From: Dactylosporangium aurantiacum
Lineage (GTDB): Bacteria; Actinomycetota; Actinomycetes; Mycobacteriales; Micromonosporaceae
Reading direction: 5' to 3'
DNA: 64,000 nucleotides
Assembly: GCF_000716715.1 (NCBI RefSeq)
Contig: NZ_JNYJ01000045.1
Location: forward strand, 1 to 64,000
Shown here: piece by piece, positions 33,907 through 42,298 of the stretch
Layout of the letters: each line of letters opens with the position of its first letter
Position numbering within the stretch: position 1 is the stretch's first letter
Notes under the pieces: generated by a model
The model's database searches: none
Seen by the model: only the letters and a program-made list of their open reading frames with translations
Told to the model about the DNA's origin: nothing
Program-made: the position numbers and the translations under genes

Positions 33907-35544
33907 TCACGGGCGCACGGCGGCCCTGGCGGTCGTCGGGGTGTCGGCGGCAAGGGCGGCCTTGGCGAACTGGACGCACTCGTCGTACGTGTGCGCCGAC
34001 AGCGCCTCGCGGACGGCCGGGATGCTGCGGGCCGCCATCGACAGGCTGCTGATCCCCAGCCCGACGAGCACGAGGGCGAAGTCGGGGTCGGCGGCCGCCT
34101 CGCCGCAGGCGCCGACCGGCTTGCCGGCCTCGCGGCCCGCGGCCGCGCACGCGGCGATCAGCGAGATGAGGGCGGGCTGCCAGGGGTCGAGCAGCTCGGC
34201 GAGGTCACCGCACATGCGGTCGGCGGCGAAGGTGTACTGGCTCAGGTCGTTGGTGCCGATGCTGAGGAAGTCGACGTCGCGCAGGACGGTCGGGGCGCGC
34301 AGCGCGGCGGCCGGGACCTCGATCATGACGCCGGCGGTGCGCAGGCCGTGCTCGCGGCAGGCGGCGGCGAACGCGGCGGCCTCGGCGGCGGTCGCCACCA
34401 TGGGTGCCATCACCCACACGTCGGCCTCGGCGGAGGCGGCCGCGGCGGCGATCGCCGACAGCTGGGTGTCCAGGACCGACGGCATGGCGCGGGCGACGCG
34501 CAGGCCGCGGATGCCGAGGGCGGGGTTCGGCTCGCCGGCCAGGCGCAGGAACGGCAGTGGCTTGTCGGCGCCGGCGTCGAGGGTGCGCACGACGACCTTG
34601 CGGCCGGGCAGGGCGGCGAAGACCTGCCCGTACGCGGTCACCTGCTCCTCGAACGACGGCGGCTCGGTGCGGTCGAGGTACAGCAGCTCGGTGCGGAACA
34701 GGCCGACGCCCTCGACGTCGGCCGGCAGGTCGCGGGCCGAGCCGATGTTGGCCAGCAGCGCCACCGGGTGGCCGTCGGCGGTGGCGCCGGGGCCGGAGGA
34801 GGCGGCGCGGCGGTCCAGCAACGCCCGCTGCGCCTCGTTGACCGATTGCACCGACGCGTCGGAGATGCCGGTGCGCACCGTGCCGGACGAGCCGTCGAGG
34901 CTCACCCGTACGCCGTCCGCGACGTCCATGACGGCGGCGCAGCGCACCACGGCGGGGATGCCGAGGGTCCGGGCCAGGATGGCGGTGTGGCTGGTCGGCC
35001 CGCCCTCCTCGGTGATCAGGCCCAGCACGACGGCGGGGTCGAGGCCGGCCGTGTCGGCCGGGGCCAGGTCCCGGGCGACGAGGACGAACGGGTGGCCGGG
35101 CGACGGCACCCCGGGCATCGGCAGGCCCAGGCACGCCGCGACCAGCCGGTCGCGCAGGTCGTCGAGGTCGCTGACCCGCTCGGCGAGGTATCCCCCGGCC
35201 GCCTCGAACGCCGCACGGTGCTCGGCGAGGGCGGCGGTGATCGCGTGCGGCGCGTCGGCGCCGCCGTCGACCGCCGTGTCGACGGCCTCCAGGAGCGTCT
35301 CGTCGGCGGCCATGAGCACCTGGGCGCGCAGGACCTCCGCGGCGGTGGCGTCCGCGGCCGCGTCGGCGCGGCGGGTCAGCTCGGCGGTGACGGTGGTGAC
35401 GGCCGCCCGGGCGCGGGAGCGCTCCGCGGCGATGTCGATGACCGGCGGCGCGGGCGGCAGCGGGGGCGGCGGGGCCAGCCGGTACACCGGCCCGGCGGCC
35501 CGTCCCGGGCTGACCCCGATCCCCCGCAGCTCGGACTCAGGCAT
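33907..35544 (-). CDS. ptsI: PTS enzyme I (phosphoenolpyruvate-protein phosphotransferase)
   Basis: 545 aa cytosolic enzyme that takes phosphate from PEP and passes it to HPr. Seen: N-terminal RGIGVSPGRAAGPV, the phosphorylated His in GGPTSHTAILAR, PEP-binding GVGLFRTELLYLDR, IRGLRVAR, and the active-site region MIEVPAAAL...FLSIGTNDLSQY. ATG at 35544 overlaps the stop of ptsH by 8 bp. It is the last gene of the PTS operon. Confidence 0.95.
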   Translation of the reverse strand: MPESELRGIGVSPGRAAGPVYRLAPPPPLPPAPPVIDIAAERSRARAAVTTVTAELTRRADAAADATAAEVLRAQVLMAADETLLEAVDTAVDGGADAPHAITAALAEHRAAFEAAGGYLAERVSDLDDLRDRLVAACLGLPMPGVPSPGHPFVLVARDLAPADTAGLDPAVVLGLITEEGGPTSHTAILARTLGIPAVVRCAAVMDVADGVRVSLDGSSGTVRTGISDASVQSVNEAQRALLDRRAASSGPGATADGHPVALLANIGSARDLPADVEGVGLFRTELLYLDRTEPPSFEEQVTAYGQVFAALPGRKVVVRTLDAGADKPLPFLRLAGEPNPALGIRGLRVARAMPSVLDTQLSAIAAAAASAEADVWVMAPMVATAAEAAAFAAACREHGLRTAGVMIEVPAAALRAPTVLRDVDFLSIGTNDLSQYTFAADRMCGDLAELLDPWQPALISLIAACAAAGREAGKPVGACGEAAADPDFALVLVGLGISSLSMAARSIPAVREALSAHTYDECVQFAKAALAADTPTTARAAVRP

Positions 35545-35812
35545 CTTCGGCGTCCAGGTCCCGCTCCAGGAGCGCGGCGAGGGTGTCGACGGCGTCCTGG
35601 GCACCGTCGCCGTCGGCCTCCAGGGTCACCTCGGTGCCCTTCTTCGCGCCGAGCGACAGCACGGACAGCATGCTGCGGGCCGGCACCGGCTTCTTCTCGC
35701 CGGTACGGATGGTGACCTGCACCGGCTGCTCGGCGGCCGCGGCGACGAACAGCGCGGCGGGGCGCGCGTGCAGGCCGCTGGCGGAGCCGACGGCGACGGT
35801 CCGGGTGGGCAT
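35537..35812 (-). CDS. ptsH: PTS phosphocarrier HPr
   Basis: 91 aa. His15 in GLHARPAALFV is the phosphorylation site for enzyme I; the regulatory-Ser region is ARSMLSVLSLGAKKG. It relays phosphate from EI to the IIA encoded two genes upstream. It overlaps ptsI at its 3' end and starts 9 nt after the dehydrogenase stop, within the same operon. Confidence 0.95.
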   Translation of the reverse strand: MPTRTVAVGSASGLHARPAALFVAAAAEQPVQVTIRTGEKKPVPARSMLSVLSLGAKKGTEVTLEADGDGAQDAVDTLAALLERDLDAEDA

Positions 35813-35821
35813 CGCGACCTC

Positions 35822-36862
35822 CTACGGTTCGATGGTGACCTTGATCGCCTCGCCGCGGGCCACGATGCCGAAGGCGTCGCGGACGTCGGCGAGGGGCAGG
35901 CGGTGGGTGATGAGGTCCGCGACGGGGACGGCGCCGGATGCGATCAGCCGCAGCGCCTCCTTGTTGTGGGCCGGGCTGGAGCCGTTGGCGCCGACGATGG
36001 TGAGCTCCCGGTAGTGCACGACGTTGGCGTCGACGGACACCACCGGCTTGTCCTTCGGCAGGCCGCCGAAGAAGCTGATTCTGCCCTGCCGGGCGGTCAT
36101 CTGCAGCGCCTGCTCCTGCGCCGCGCCGGACGCGGCGGCGGTGATGACGACGTCGGCGCCGCGGCCCTCGGTGAGCTTCATGACGGCGTCGACGACGTCG
36201 GTCTCCGCGCCGCAGATCGCGGCGTCGGGGTTGACCAGGCCGGCGGCGAGGTCGAGGCGCTCGCGGTTGAGGTCGACGAGGAACACGCGGGCGGCGCCGC
36301 GGGCCCGGGCGAGCCGCACGTGCAGGCAGCCGATCGGGCCGGAGCCGATTACGACCACGTCGTCGCCGTCGCCGACGCGGGCCAGGTTCTGGCCGTTGAG
36401 GACGCAGGCGAGGGGCTCGGCGACGGACGCCTCGGCGTAGCTGACGCCGTCGGGGATGCGGTTGAGGCCGTCGACGTCCAGCACGTTGTGCGGCACGATC
36501 ATGTACTCGGCGAAGCCGCCGTCGAAGTGGTACCCCATCGACACCTGGTTGGGGCAGACGGTCATCCGGCCGCGGGTGCACTCGCCGCAGCGCCCGCACG
36601 GGATCGCGGCGATCACCTGGACCCGGTCGCCGGCGGCCCAGCCGGCGACGTCGGTGCCGACCTCGACGATCTCGCCGGCGATCTCGTGGCCCATGACCCG
36701 GGGCGGCACGATGTGGTGGTGACCGTGGTTGAAGATCTTCACGTCGGTGCCGCAGGTGGAGCAGGCCCGGACGCGGATCTTCACGTCGGCGGGGCCCGGC
36801 GCCGGCTCCGGGGCGTCCTCGATGCGCACGTCGCCGGGGGCGTGGAACGTCAGTACTTTCAC
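35822..36862 (-). CDS. Zinc-dependent polyol (phosphate) dehydrogenase, MDR family
   Basis: 346 aa. Catalytic zinc ligands: Cys in CSTCGTD and the GHEIAGEIVEVG motif; structural zinc Cys cluster CGRCGECTRGRMTVC; NAD-binding VVVIGSGPIGCLHVRLAR. Closest type: sorbitol/galactitol-phosphate dehydrogenase of the medium-chain family. In this operon it would oxidise the polyol phosphate made by the PTS to a ketose phosphate. Start overlaps the IIA stop by 4 bp (ATGA). The exact polyol cannot be told from sequence. Confidence 0.85.
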   Translation of the reverse strand: MKVLTFHAPGDVRIEDAPEPAPGPADVKIRVRACSTCGTDVKIFNHGHHHIVPPRVMGHEIAGEIVEVGTDVAGWAAGDRVQVIAAIPCGRCGECTRGRMTVCPNQVSMGYHFDGGFAEYMIVPHNVLDVDGLNRIPDGVSYAEASVAEPLACVLNGQNLARVGDGDDVVVIGSGPIGCLHVRLARARGAARVFLVDLNRERLDLAAGLVNPDAAICGAETDVVDAVMKLTEGRGADVVITAAASGAAQEQALQMTARQGRISFFGGLPKDKPVVSVDANVVHYRELTIVGANGSSPAHNKEALRLIASGAVPVADLITHRLPLADVRDAFGIVARGEAIKVTIEP

Positions 36863-37302
36863 GTCTTCTCCAGGATGAGCAGGTCCAGCACGTCGGCGGG
36901 GTCGGTGGCGGCTCGCAGCCGCGCCGCCTGGTCGGGGTCCATCAGGATCTCGGCGAGGGAGGCGAGGATGTCGACGTGGCCGTCCCCGGCGGCGGCGATG
37001 GCGACGCAGACGCGCACGTCGGAGCCGTCCCAGTCGACGCCGTCGGGGAAGCGCAGCACCGCGAGGGCGTCGCGGCGCACGGACTCCTTGCTGTTGAGGG
37101 TGCCGTGCGGGATGGCGACGCCCTCCCCGACGTAGGTGGAGATGCTCCGCTCGCGGGCGAGCATCGCGTCCACGTACGCCGGGGCGACGGCGCCGACCTC
37201 GACGAGCACCTCGCCGCAGCGGCGGATCGCCTCGTCCCGCGATCCGGCCCGCTCGTGGAGCCGGATCGCGTCGCCGGTCAGCAGGTCAGCCACTGAGCTC
37301 AC
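36859..37302 (-). CDS. PTS mannitol/fructose-type IIA protein
   Basis: 147 aa. His66 in GVAIPHGT is the phosphorylation site of the mannitol/fructose IIA family; DVLDLLIL ends the domain. It accepts phosphate from HPr and passes it to IIB. Its start overlaps the IIB 3' end by 17 bp, implying coupling. Confidence 0.92.
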   Translation of the reverse strand: MSSVADLLTGDAIRLHERAGSRDEAIRRCGEVLVEVGAVAPAYVDAMLARERSISTYVGEGVAIPHGTLNSKESVRRDALAVLRFPDGVDWDGSDVRVCVAIAAAGDGHVDILASLAEILMDPDQAARLRAATDPADVLDLLILEKT

Positions 37303-37594
37303 CGCCGCGCTGGACGGCGTTGACCACCTTCGTCACCGCGGGGTCGCCGATGAACACCTGGATGGGCACGATCACCTTGTCGGGGGCGCTGACCCGGGCC
37401 CGGGCGGCGAGGCCCTGGTGGCAGATGACGACGTCCGCGTCGGACGGGATCTGGTTCACCGGGGTGTGCTCGACGGTGACGGCGCTCTTCGACAGCTGCC
37501 GCCGCAGGGTGCTGGCGAGCATGACGCTGCTGCCCATGCCGGCGTCGCACGCGACGACGACCTTCTTGATCTCGGTGCCGTTGATGGTGGGCAT
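37286..37594 (-). CDS. PTS mannitol-type IIB protein
   Basis: 102 aa. Phosphorylated Cys16 in VACDAGMGSSVM, the P-loop of the mannitol-type IIB fold. It phosphorylates the substrate bound to IIC. In E. coli MtlA this domain is fused to IIC; here all three domains are separate genes. Six bp separate it from the IIC stop. Confidence 0.93.
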   Translation of the reverse strand: MPTINGTEIKKVVVACDAGMGSSVMLASTLRRQLSKSAVTVEHTPVNQIPSDADVVICHQGLAARARVSAPDKVIVPIQVFIGDPAVTKVVNAVQRGGELSG

Positions 37595-37600
37595 GAGCGC

Positions 37601-38722
37601 TCAGACCTCCTGGCGGGCCGGGGTGGGTGCGGTGTCGGCCTCGGCGGTGTCCCCGTCGGCGTCCTCGGTGGCCGGTGGCTCGCCGCGGCCGAAGCCCAGC
37701 AGCACCGAGGCGACGGCGAAGGTGACCGCCGCGGAGATGGCGATGCCGAGCAGCACGACGAAGTAGCCGCCCTTCGGGGTGACCGCCATGTAGGCGAAGA
37801 TGCTGCCGGGTGCCGGGGTCGCGACGAGCCCGGCGCCGGTGATCATGAAGGTGCCGACGCCGGCCGCGCCACCGGCGATCATGGCGAGGATCAGCTTGGG
37901 CTTCATCAGCACGTACGGGAAGTAGATCTCGTGGATGCCGCCGAGGAACTGCACGATGATCGCGGCCGGGACGCTGGGGCGCAGCGCGCGGGGGCCGAAG
38001 AGCATGAACGCCAGCAGCAGGCCGAGGCCGGGGCCGGGGTTCGACTCGATCATGAACAGGATGGACTTGCCCTTTTCGGCGGCCTCGGCGACGCCGAGCG
38101 GGCCGAGCACGCCGTGGTTGATGGCGTTGTTGAGGAACAGCACCTTCGCCGGCTCGACCAGCACCGAGGTCAGCGGCAGCAGGTCCTTGTCGACCAGCCA
38201 GTCGACGCCGGAGCCGGCCCGCTTGGTGAGCCACTCCACGACCGGGCCGATGCCGTAGACGCCGCCGATGGCCATGGCGCCGCCGACGATGCCGGCGCTG
38301 AAGTTGTCGACCAGCATCTCGAAGCCGGGACGGATCCGGTTCTCCACCAGGCCGTCGAAGAGCTTGAGGAGGTACGCGGTGAGCGGGCCGATGAGCATGG
38401 CGCCGAGGAACATCGGCACGTCGGCGCCGATGACGAGGCCCATGGTGGCGACGGCGCCGACGACCGCGCCGCGCTGGCCGTGCACGAGCCGGCCGCCGGT
38501 GTACCCGATGAGGACGGGCAGCAGCACGCTGATCATCGGGCCGACCAGCCCGGCGAGCTTCTCGTTGGGCAGCCAGCCGGTCGGGATGAACAGGGCGGTG
38601 ATCAGCCCCCAGGCGATGAAGGCGCCGATGTTGGGCATGACCATGGCGGCCAGGTAGCCGCCCACGCGTTGCACGGAGGCCTTGAGGCCACCGCCTTGGA
38701 CCTGCGGGGTGTAGGTCGACAC
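37601..38722 (-). CDS. PTS mannitol-type IIC transporter
   Basis: 373 aa integral membrane transporter. Mannitol-family signatures: GGYLAAMVMPNIGAFIAWGLITALFIPTGW, NNAINHGVL, GGIHEIYFPYVLMKP. It carries a polyol across the membrane as it is phosphorylated. The protein ends after the last helix in an acidic Pro/Ala-rich tail, without the IIB/IIA parts of E. coli MtlA. GTG start at 38722 has GGAGA 5 nt upstream. Confidence 0.93.
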   Translation of the reverse strand: MSTYTPQVQGGGLKASVQRVGGYLAAMVMPNIGAFIAWGLITALFIPTGWLPNEKLAGLVGPMISVLLPVLIGYTGGRLVHGQRGAVVGAVATMGLVIGADVPMFLGAMLIGPLTAYLLKLFDGLVENRIRPGFEMLVDNFSAGIVGGAMAIGGVYGIGPVVEWLTKRAGSGVDWLVDKDLLPLTSVLVEPAKVLFLNNAINHGVLGPLGVAEAAEKGKSILFMIESNPGPGLGLLLAFMLFGPRALRPSVPAAIIVQFLGGIHEIYFPYVLMKPKLILAMIAGGAAGVGTFMITGAGLVATPAPGSIFAYMAVTPKGGYFVVLLGIAISAAVTFAVASVLLGFGRGEPPATEDADGDTAEADTAPTPARQEV

Positions 38723-38733
38723 GGGGTTCTCCT

Positions 38734-39687
38734 TCAGGAGGGCGGGCCGGAGCGCAGCAGGGGGCGGAGCTGGTCCGGTCGGGGGTGGATGGCGACGTGG
38801 TGACGGATCAGGTCGGCGGGGCCGGGCATGCGGCTGCCGGGCAGGCTGACCGCGGCGGCGCCCCAGGCGAGGCCCTCGGCGAGCGCCGCCGCGCCGCGGG
38901 CACCGGCGGCGAGGAACCCGGCGAGCAGGGCGTCGCCGGCGCCGACGGTGCTGCGCGGGCGGGCCACCGGGCAGGTGCCGGTGACGACCCCGTCGGCGTC
39001 GACGAGGACCGCGCCGTCGGCGCCGAGGCTCGCCACCACCGTGCCGGCACCCCACGACCGCAGCTGCTGGCAGGCGTCGACGACGTCGCCGAGGGCGGTC
39101 AGGGGCACGCCGACGACCTCGGCGAGCTCGTCCCGGTTGGGCTTGAGCAGGGTCGCCCCGGCCAGGGCGGCCTCGCGCAGGGCGGGGCCGCTGGTGTCGA
39201 CGGCGACCCGGATGCCGGCGGCGCGCAGGCGCCGGCACAGCTGGGCGTACGCGTCGTCGGGCAGCCCCGGCGGGACACTGCCGCACAGCACGACCCAGTC
39301 GGCGCTGCCGGCGCGGGTCAGGACCCGGTCGGTGATCTCGTCGAACTCGGCCCGGAACATGGCCGGGCCGGGCTCGTTGACCTTGGTGACGGTGCCGTCG
39401 GGCTCGGCGAGGGTGATGTTGGAGCGGGTCCGGCCGGTGATCGGGACCGCGAGGACCTCGACCCCTTCGGCCTTGAGCAGGCGGACGAGCTGGCCGCCCT
39501 CGTCGCCGCCGCACGGCAGGACCGCCACGGACGGCACCCCGTTGGCCAGCAGCGCCCGGGAGACGTTGACGCCCTTGCCGCCCGGGTCGAGGTGGGCGGC
39601 GGTGGCGCGGATGACCTCGCCCCTGGTCAGCGCCTCGACCTCGACGGCGCGGTCGAGGCTCGGGTTCAAGGTGACGGTGACGATCAT
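38734..39687 (-). CDS. fruK: 1-phosphofructokinase / tagatose-6-phosphate kinase family
   Basis: 317 aa PfkB-family sugar kinase. N-terminal MIVTVTLNPSLDRAVEV and GGKGVNVSRALLANG define the FruK/LacC subfamily; catalytic Asp in STVGAGDALLAGF. It phosphorylates a ketose phosphate to the bisphosphate with ATP. In this operon it would act on the ketose phosphate from the dehydrogenase. FruK versus LacC specificity cannot be separated by eye, so the symbol is provisional. The start lies 55 bp after the DeoR stop, across a duplicated 17-bp word. Confidence 0.85.
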   Translation of the reverse strand: MIVTVTLNPSLDRAVEVEALTRGEVIRATAAHLDPGGKGVNVSRALLANGVPSVAVLPCGGDEGGQLVRLLKAEGVEVLAVPITGRTRSNITLAEPDGTVTKVNEPGPAMFRAEFDEITDRVLTRAGSADWVVLCGSVPPGLPDDAYAQLCRRLRAAGIRVAVDTSGPALREAALAGATLLKPNRDELAEVVGVPLTALGDVVDACQQLRSWGAGTVVASLGADGAVLVDADGVVTGTCPVARPRSTVGAGDALLAGFLAAGARGAAALAEGLAWGAAAVSLPGSRMPGPADLIRHHVAIHPRPDQLRPLLRSGPPS

Positions 39688-39759
39688 GCGCGGGTCACCC
39701 CCGCGCCCGTGGCCGTGCCCGCACGGCGGGCCGCCGGGCGGGTCATGCGCGGGTCACCC
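39684..39759. repeat. 17-bp direct repeat between deoR-type and fruK genes
   Basis: The minus-strand word GGGTGACCCGCGCATGA occurs at 39700-39684, where it ends in the kinase start codon, and at 39759-39743, where it ends in the regulator's TGA. The copies are 59 bp apart, so the intergenic gap may have arisen by a small duplication. Confidence 0.7.
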
Positions 39760-40504
39760 GCACGCCGGCGGCCTCCAGGTCGCCGACGAGGTCGCTGTCG
39801 GCGACCGTGTCGGTGATGAGCAGGTCCAGGTCGGCGAGCTCGCCGAAGCGGGCCAGGTAGTCGTTGCCGAGCTTGGTGTGGTCGGCGAGCAGGACCGTGC
39901 GCCGGGCGGCGCGGATCATCGCCCGCTTGACGGCGGCCTCGGCCGGGTCGGGGGTGGTCAGGCCGCGCTCGACGGAGATGCCGTTGGTGCCAACGAACGC
40001 CACGTCGACGTACAGGTCGGCCAGCGGGCGCAGCGACCAGTCGTCGACGGTGGCGAGGGTCTTGCCGCGGACCCGGCCGCCGAGCAGCAGCACGTTGAGG
40101 TTGGCGCGGATCCCGAGGGTGGTGGCGATGACCGGGGAGTTGACCACGACGGTCAGCTCGCGGTCGGCGGGCAGCAGCTGCGCCAGGCGGGCGGTGGTGG
40201 TGCCGGCGTCGAGGATGATCGCGCCCTCGTCGGGCACCTCGGCGAGCGCGACCTTGGCGATGCGCTCCTTCTCCTCGATGAGGACCGCGTCGCGGGCCGC
40301 CAGGGCGGGCTCGAACCCGATCCGCTCGACCGGGATCGCCCCGCCGTGCACCCGGCGCAGGACCCCGGCCCGTTCCAGCATGGTGAGGTCCCGGCGGATG
40401 GTCTCCGACGTCACGTTGAGCTCGTCGGCGAGGCCGGCGACCTCGACCCGGCCCTGCGCGCGGGCGATCCGGAGGATCTCCTGCTGCCGTTCTTCGGCGT
40501 ACAT
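39743..40504 (-). CDS. DeoR-family repressor of the PTS operon
   Basis: 253 aa. Helix-turn-helix ELNVTSETIRRDLTMLERAGVLRRVHGGA (about residues 28-56) and a DeoR effector domain with the sugar-phosphate-binding IILDAGTTTARLAQ and VVVNSPVIAT. The family usually senses a phosphorylated sugar made by the operon's enzymes. First gene of the PTS operon. Its ATG is only 9 nt after the stop of the upstream membrane gene, so its promoter must lie in that gene's 3' end. Confidence 0.92.
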   Translation of the reverse strand: MYAEERQQEILRIARAQGRVEVAGLADELNVTSETIRRDLTMLERAGVLRRVHGGAIPVERIGFEPALAARDAVLIEEKERIAKVALAEVPDEGAIILDAGTTTARLAQLLPADRELTVVVNSPVIATTLGIRANLNVLLLGGRVRGKTLATVDDWSLRPLADLYVDVAFVGTNGISVERGLTTPDPAEAAVKRAMIRAARRTVLLADHTKLGNDYLARFGELADLDLLITDTVADSDLVGDLEAAGVRVTRA

Positions 40505-40513
40505 CGTGTGGTT

Positions 40514-41062
40514 TCACCGCCGTTTCGTTTTGCTTGTGCTTTGTTTACGCCCGCTTTTGTTGGAAGTCAAGAGTGGCCCCACCACGAACCAGACGACCAG
40601 CACGAACGTGACCTGGCCGGCGCCGGCCTTGAGCGCGAGGGTGCGCGCCGGGTCCCCGATCCACCAGATCCCGGCGCCGAGCAGCGCGCAGGTGATCGCC
40701 CACGCGACCGCCGCCAGCCGGAACAGCCGCCACTCGTGTGCCCGTTTGTCTGCGGGCTTCTCCGGTTTCGGGCCACCGGCGAAGCGGTACGCGAACCGCG
40801 CGTCGGCCCAGCGCACCATGGACGGCCCGAACGCGACGGAGAACCCCAGGTACAGCGCGGCGAGGGCGTGCCGCGACCCGGCCGTGGCGCCGCCGGCCAG
40901 GTCCGCCGCGCAGGCGACGAGCAGCACCAGGTCGACCACGGGCACCGCGGCGAGCACCACCGCACCGGCCCGCGGGCGGCGCAGCGGGTACCGCAGCAGC
41001 AGCCCCACGGCGAGCACGACCCAGAACGCGATCTCACAACCGATGATGAATCCGATGACCAT
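40514..41062 (-). CDS. Membrane protein, four TM helices, unknown function
   Basis: 182 aa: helices at about 5-25, 33-50, 65-85, 120-140 and 155-172, a conserved-looking SVAFGPSMVRWADARFAYRFAGG loop, and a basic Lys/Ser/Thr-rich end (KSGRKQSTSKTKRR). I recognise it as a conserved actinomycete membrane protein without known function. ATG 41062 was chosen because the hydrophobic helix begins at once; no good Shine-Dalgarno sequence is seen. Divergent from the histidine kinase gene and 9 nt upstream of the DeoR gene. Confidence 0.65.
   Translation of the reverse strand: MVIGFIIGCEIAFWVVLAVGLLLRYPLRRPRAGAVVLAAVPVVDLVLLVACAADLAGGATAGSRHALAALYLGFSVAFGPSMVRWADARFAYRFAGGPKPEKPADKRAHEWRLFRLAAVAWAITCALLGAGIWWIGDPARTLALKAGAGQVTFVLVVWFVVGPLLTSNKSGRKQSTSKTKRR
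40522..40563 (-). promoter_or_regulatory. AT-rich direct repeats, candidate DeoR operator
   Basis: A 42-bp AT-rich island in otherwise GC-rich DNA, 18 bp before the DeoR start. It contains repeated GCTTT-G-TT-like words: GTTTCGTTTTGCTT (40522-40535), GCTTTGTTT (40538-40546) and GCTTTTGTT (40553-40561). DeoR proteins often bind such direct repeats. It also encodes the Lys/Ser/Thr-rich C-terminus of the upstream gene. Confidence 0.45.
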
Positions 41063-41173
41063 GTCCAGAGCGTCGCGTGCGACCCGGCCGGCCGCGTCGG
41101 CCGTGGCGACGGCCCGCGCGTACATCCTTCGTCGCATACCGCCCGCCGCGTCCGGGATGGTGGAATCGGCGGC

Positions 41174-42298
41174 ATGAAGGGACGCGCCGTCGACCTCGCG
41201 CTCGCCGGGGCCGGGCTCGGCCTGGGGCTGCTCATGTTCGCCGCCGGGCAGTACCACGCCAGGGCCGGCGTCGGGTGGCTGGTGCCGCCGCTGGTCGTGT
41301 GCTGCGCGGCGCTGCTGCTGCGCCGTACCGCGCCCCTCGCCTCGGTGCTGATCGGCACCGCCGCCGTCACCGCCGACGTGGTGGTCGGGCCGTCCCTGGC
41401 CACGCCGCTGGTCTACACGCAGGTGCTCTACGACGCCTGCGTGCACGGCCGGCAGTCCCTCGCCCGGGCGCTGCTGGCGTGCTCCGTCGTCGGCTCGGTG
41501 GTGACCGCGGTCGTGGCCCTCGTCGTGTACCGCGACGTGCAGGCCCTCGGGCTGGCGATCCTGCTCGCGCTGGTCACCGTCGTGCCGGTGCTCACCGGCA
41601 CGCACGTGCGCCACCACCGGGAACAGGCGCGGGTCGCCCGGCAGCTGGTCCGCCTCGCCGAGCTCGACCGGGCCAACGCCGTCGCCGGCGAGCGCGCCCG
41701 GATGGCCCGCGAGCTGCACGACGTCATCGCCAACCACCTCAGCGCCGTGGCCATCCACGCCACCGCGGCGCTCAGCGCCGACCTCGGCCCCGACGGCACC
41801 CGCGACGCGCTGCGGGTCATCCGCGAGAACAGCGTGCGCGGCCTGGCCGAGATGCGCCAGCTCGTCAGGTTCCTGCGCGACCCTGGCGGCGGGTCGGCCG
41901 CCGAGGACGTCACCGCCGGGCTGGCCGACCTCGAGGACCTCGCTGGGCGCGCCCGGCGCTCCGGTCTCGCCGTGGCGGTGTCGGTACGCGGTGAGCCCGC
42001 CGACCTGCCGACGTCGGTGGACCTGGCCGCCTACCGCATCGTGCAGGAGTCGCTGACGAACGCCCTGAAACACGGCGACGGCGGCCCGGTCACGGTGTCC
42101 GTCGCGTACCAGCCGGCGGCGGTGGACATCAGCGTCGCCTCCCCGCTCGCCGGCCGGCCGCCGCGGGCCGACGGGGCCGGCGCCGGCGTCATCGGCATGC
42201 GGGAGCGGGCCGAGCTGCTCGGCGGCTCGCTCGACGCCGGCCCGCGCGGCGGCGACTGGCTGGTCACCGCCCGCCTCCCCCGCGAGGTGCGCGTATGA
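41174..42298 (+). CDS. Sensor histidine kinase (NarL-type two-component)
   Basis: 374 aa. About six short N-terminal transmembrane helices (residues 8-140) without a large extracellular domain, HisKA_3 dimerisation region with phospho-acceptor His182 (ARELHDVIANHLSAVAIH), and HATPase with N-box NALKHG and a GVIGMRERAELLGG G-box. Membrane stress or lipid-type signals are typical for such intramembrane kinases. TGGAAT lies 7 nt before the ATG. The start codon of the response regulator overlaps its stop by 4 bp. Confidence 0.93.
   Translation: MKGRAVDLALAGAGLGLGLLMFAAGQYHARAGVGWLVPPLVVCCAALLLRRTAPLASVLIGTAAVTADVVVGPSLATPLVYTQVLYDACVHGRQSLARALLACSVVGSVVTAVVALVVYRDVQALGLAILLALVTVVPVLTGTHVRHHREQARVARQLVRLAELDRANAVAGERARMARELHDVIANHLSAVAIHATAALSADLGPDGTRDALRVIRENSVRGLAEMRQLVRFLRDPGGGSAAEDVTAGLADLEDLAGRARRSGLAVAVSVRGEPADLPTSVDLAAYRIVQESLTNALKHGDGGPVTVSVAYQPAAVDISVASPLAGRPPRADGAGAGVIGMRERAELLGGSLDAGPRGGDWLVTARLPREVRV

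Noticed and set aside
32193..33953. Upstream extension of the SARP reading frame through neighbouring genes
   Set aside because: The frame stays open by GC-codon bias only; the sequence before residue 1 is unlike the family and overlaps two real genes on either strand.
35415..35425. Second CebR-type box GGGAGCGCTCC
   Set aside because: Lies inside the ptsI coding region, lacks the flanking bases of the consensus and is explained by codons for Glu-Arg-Ser.
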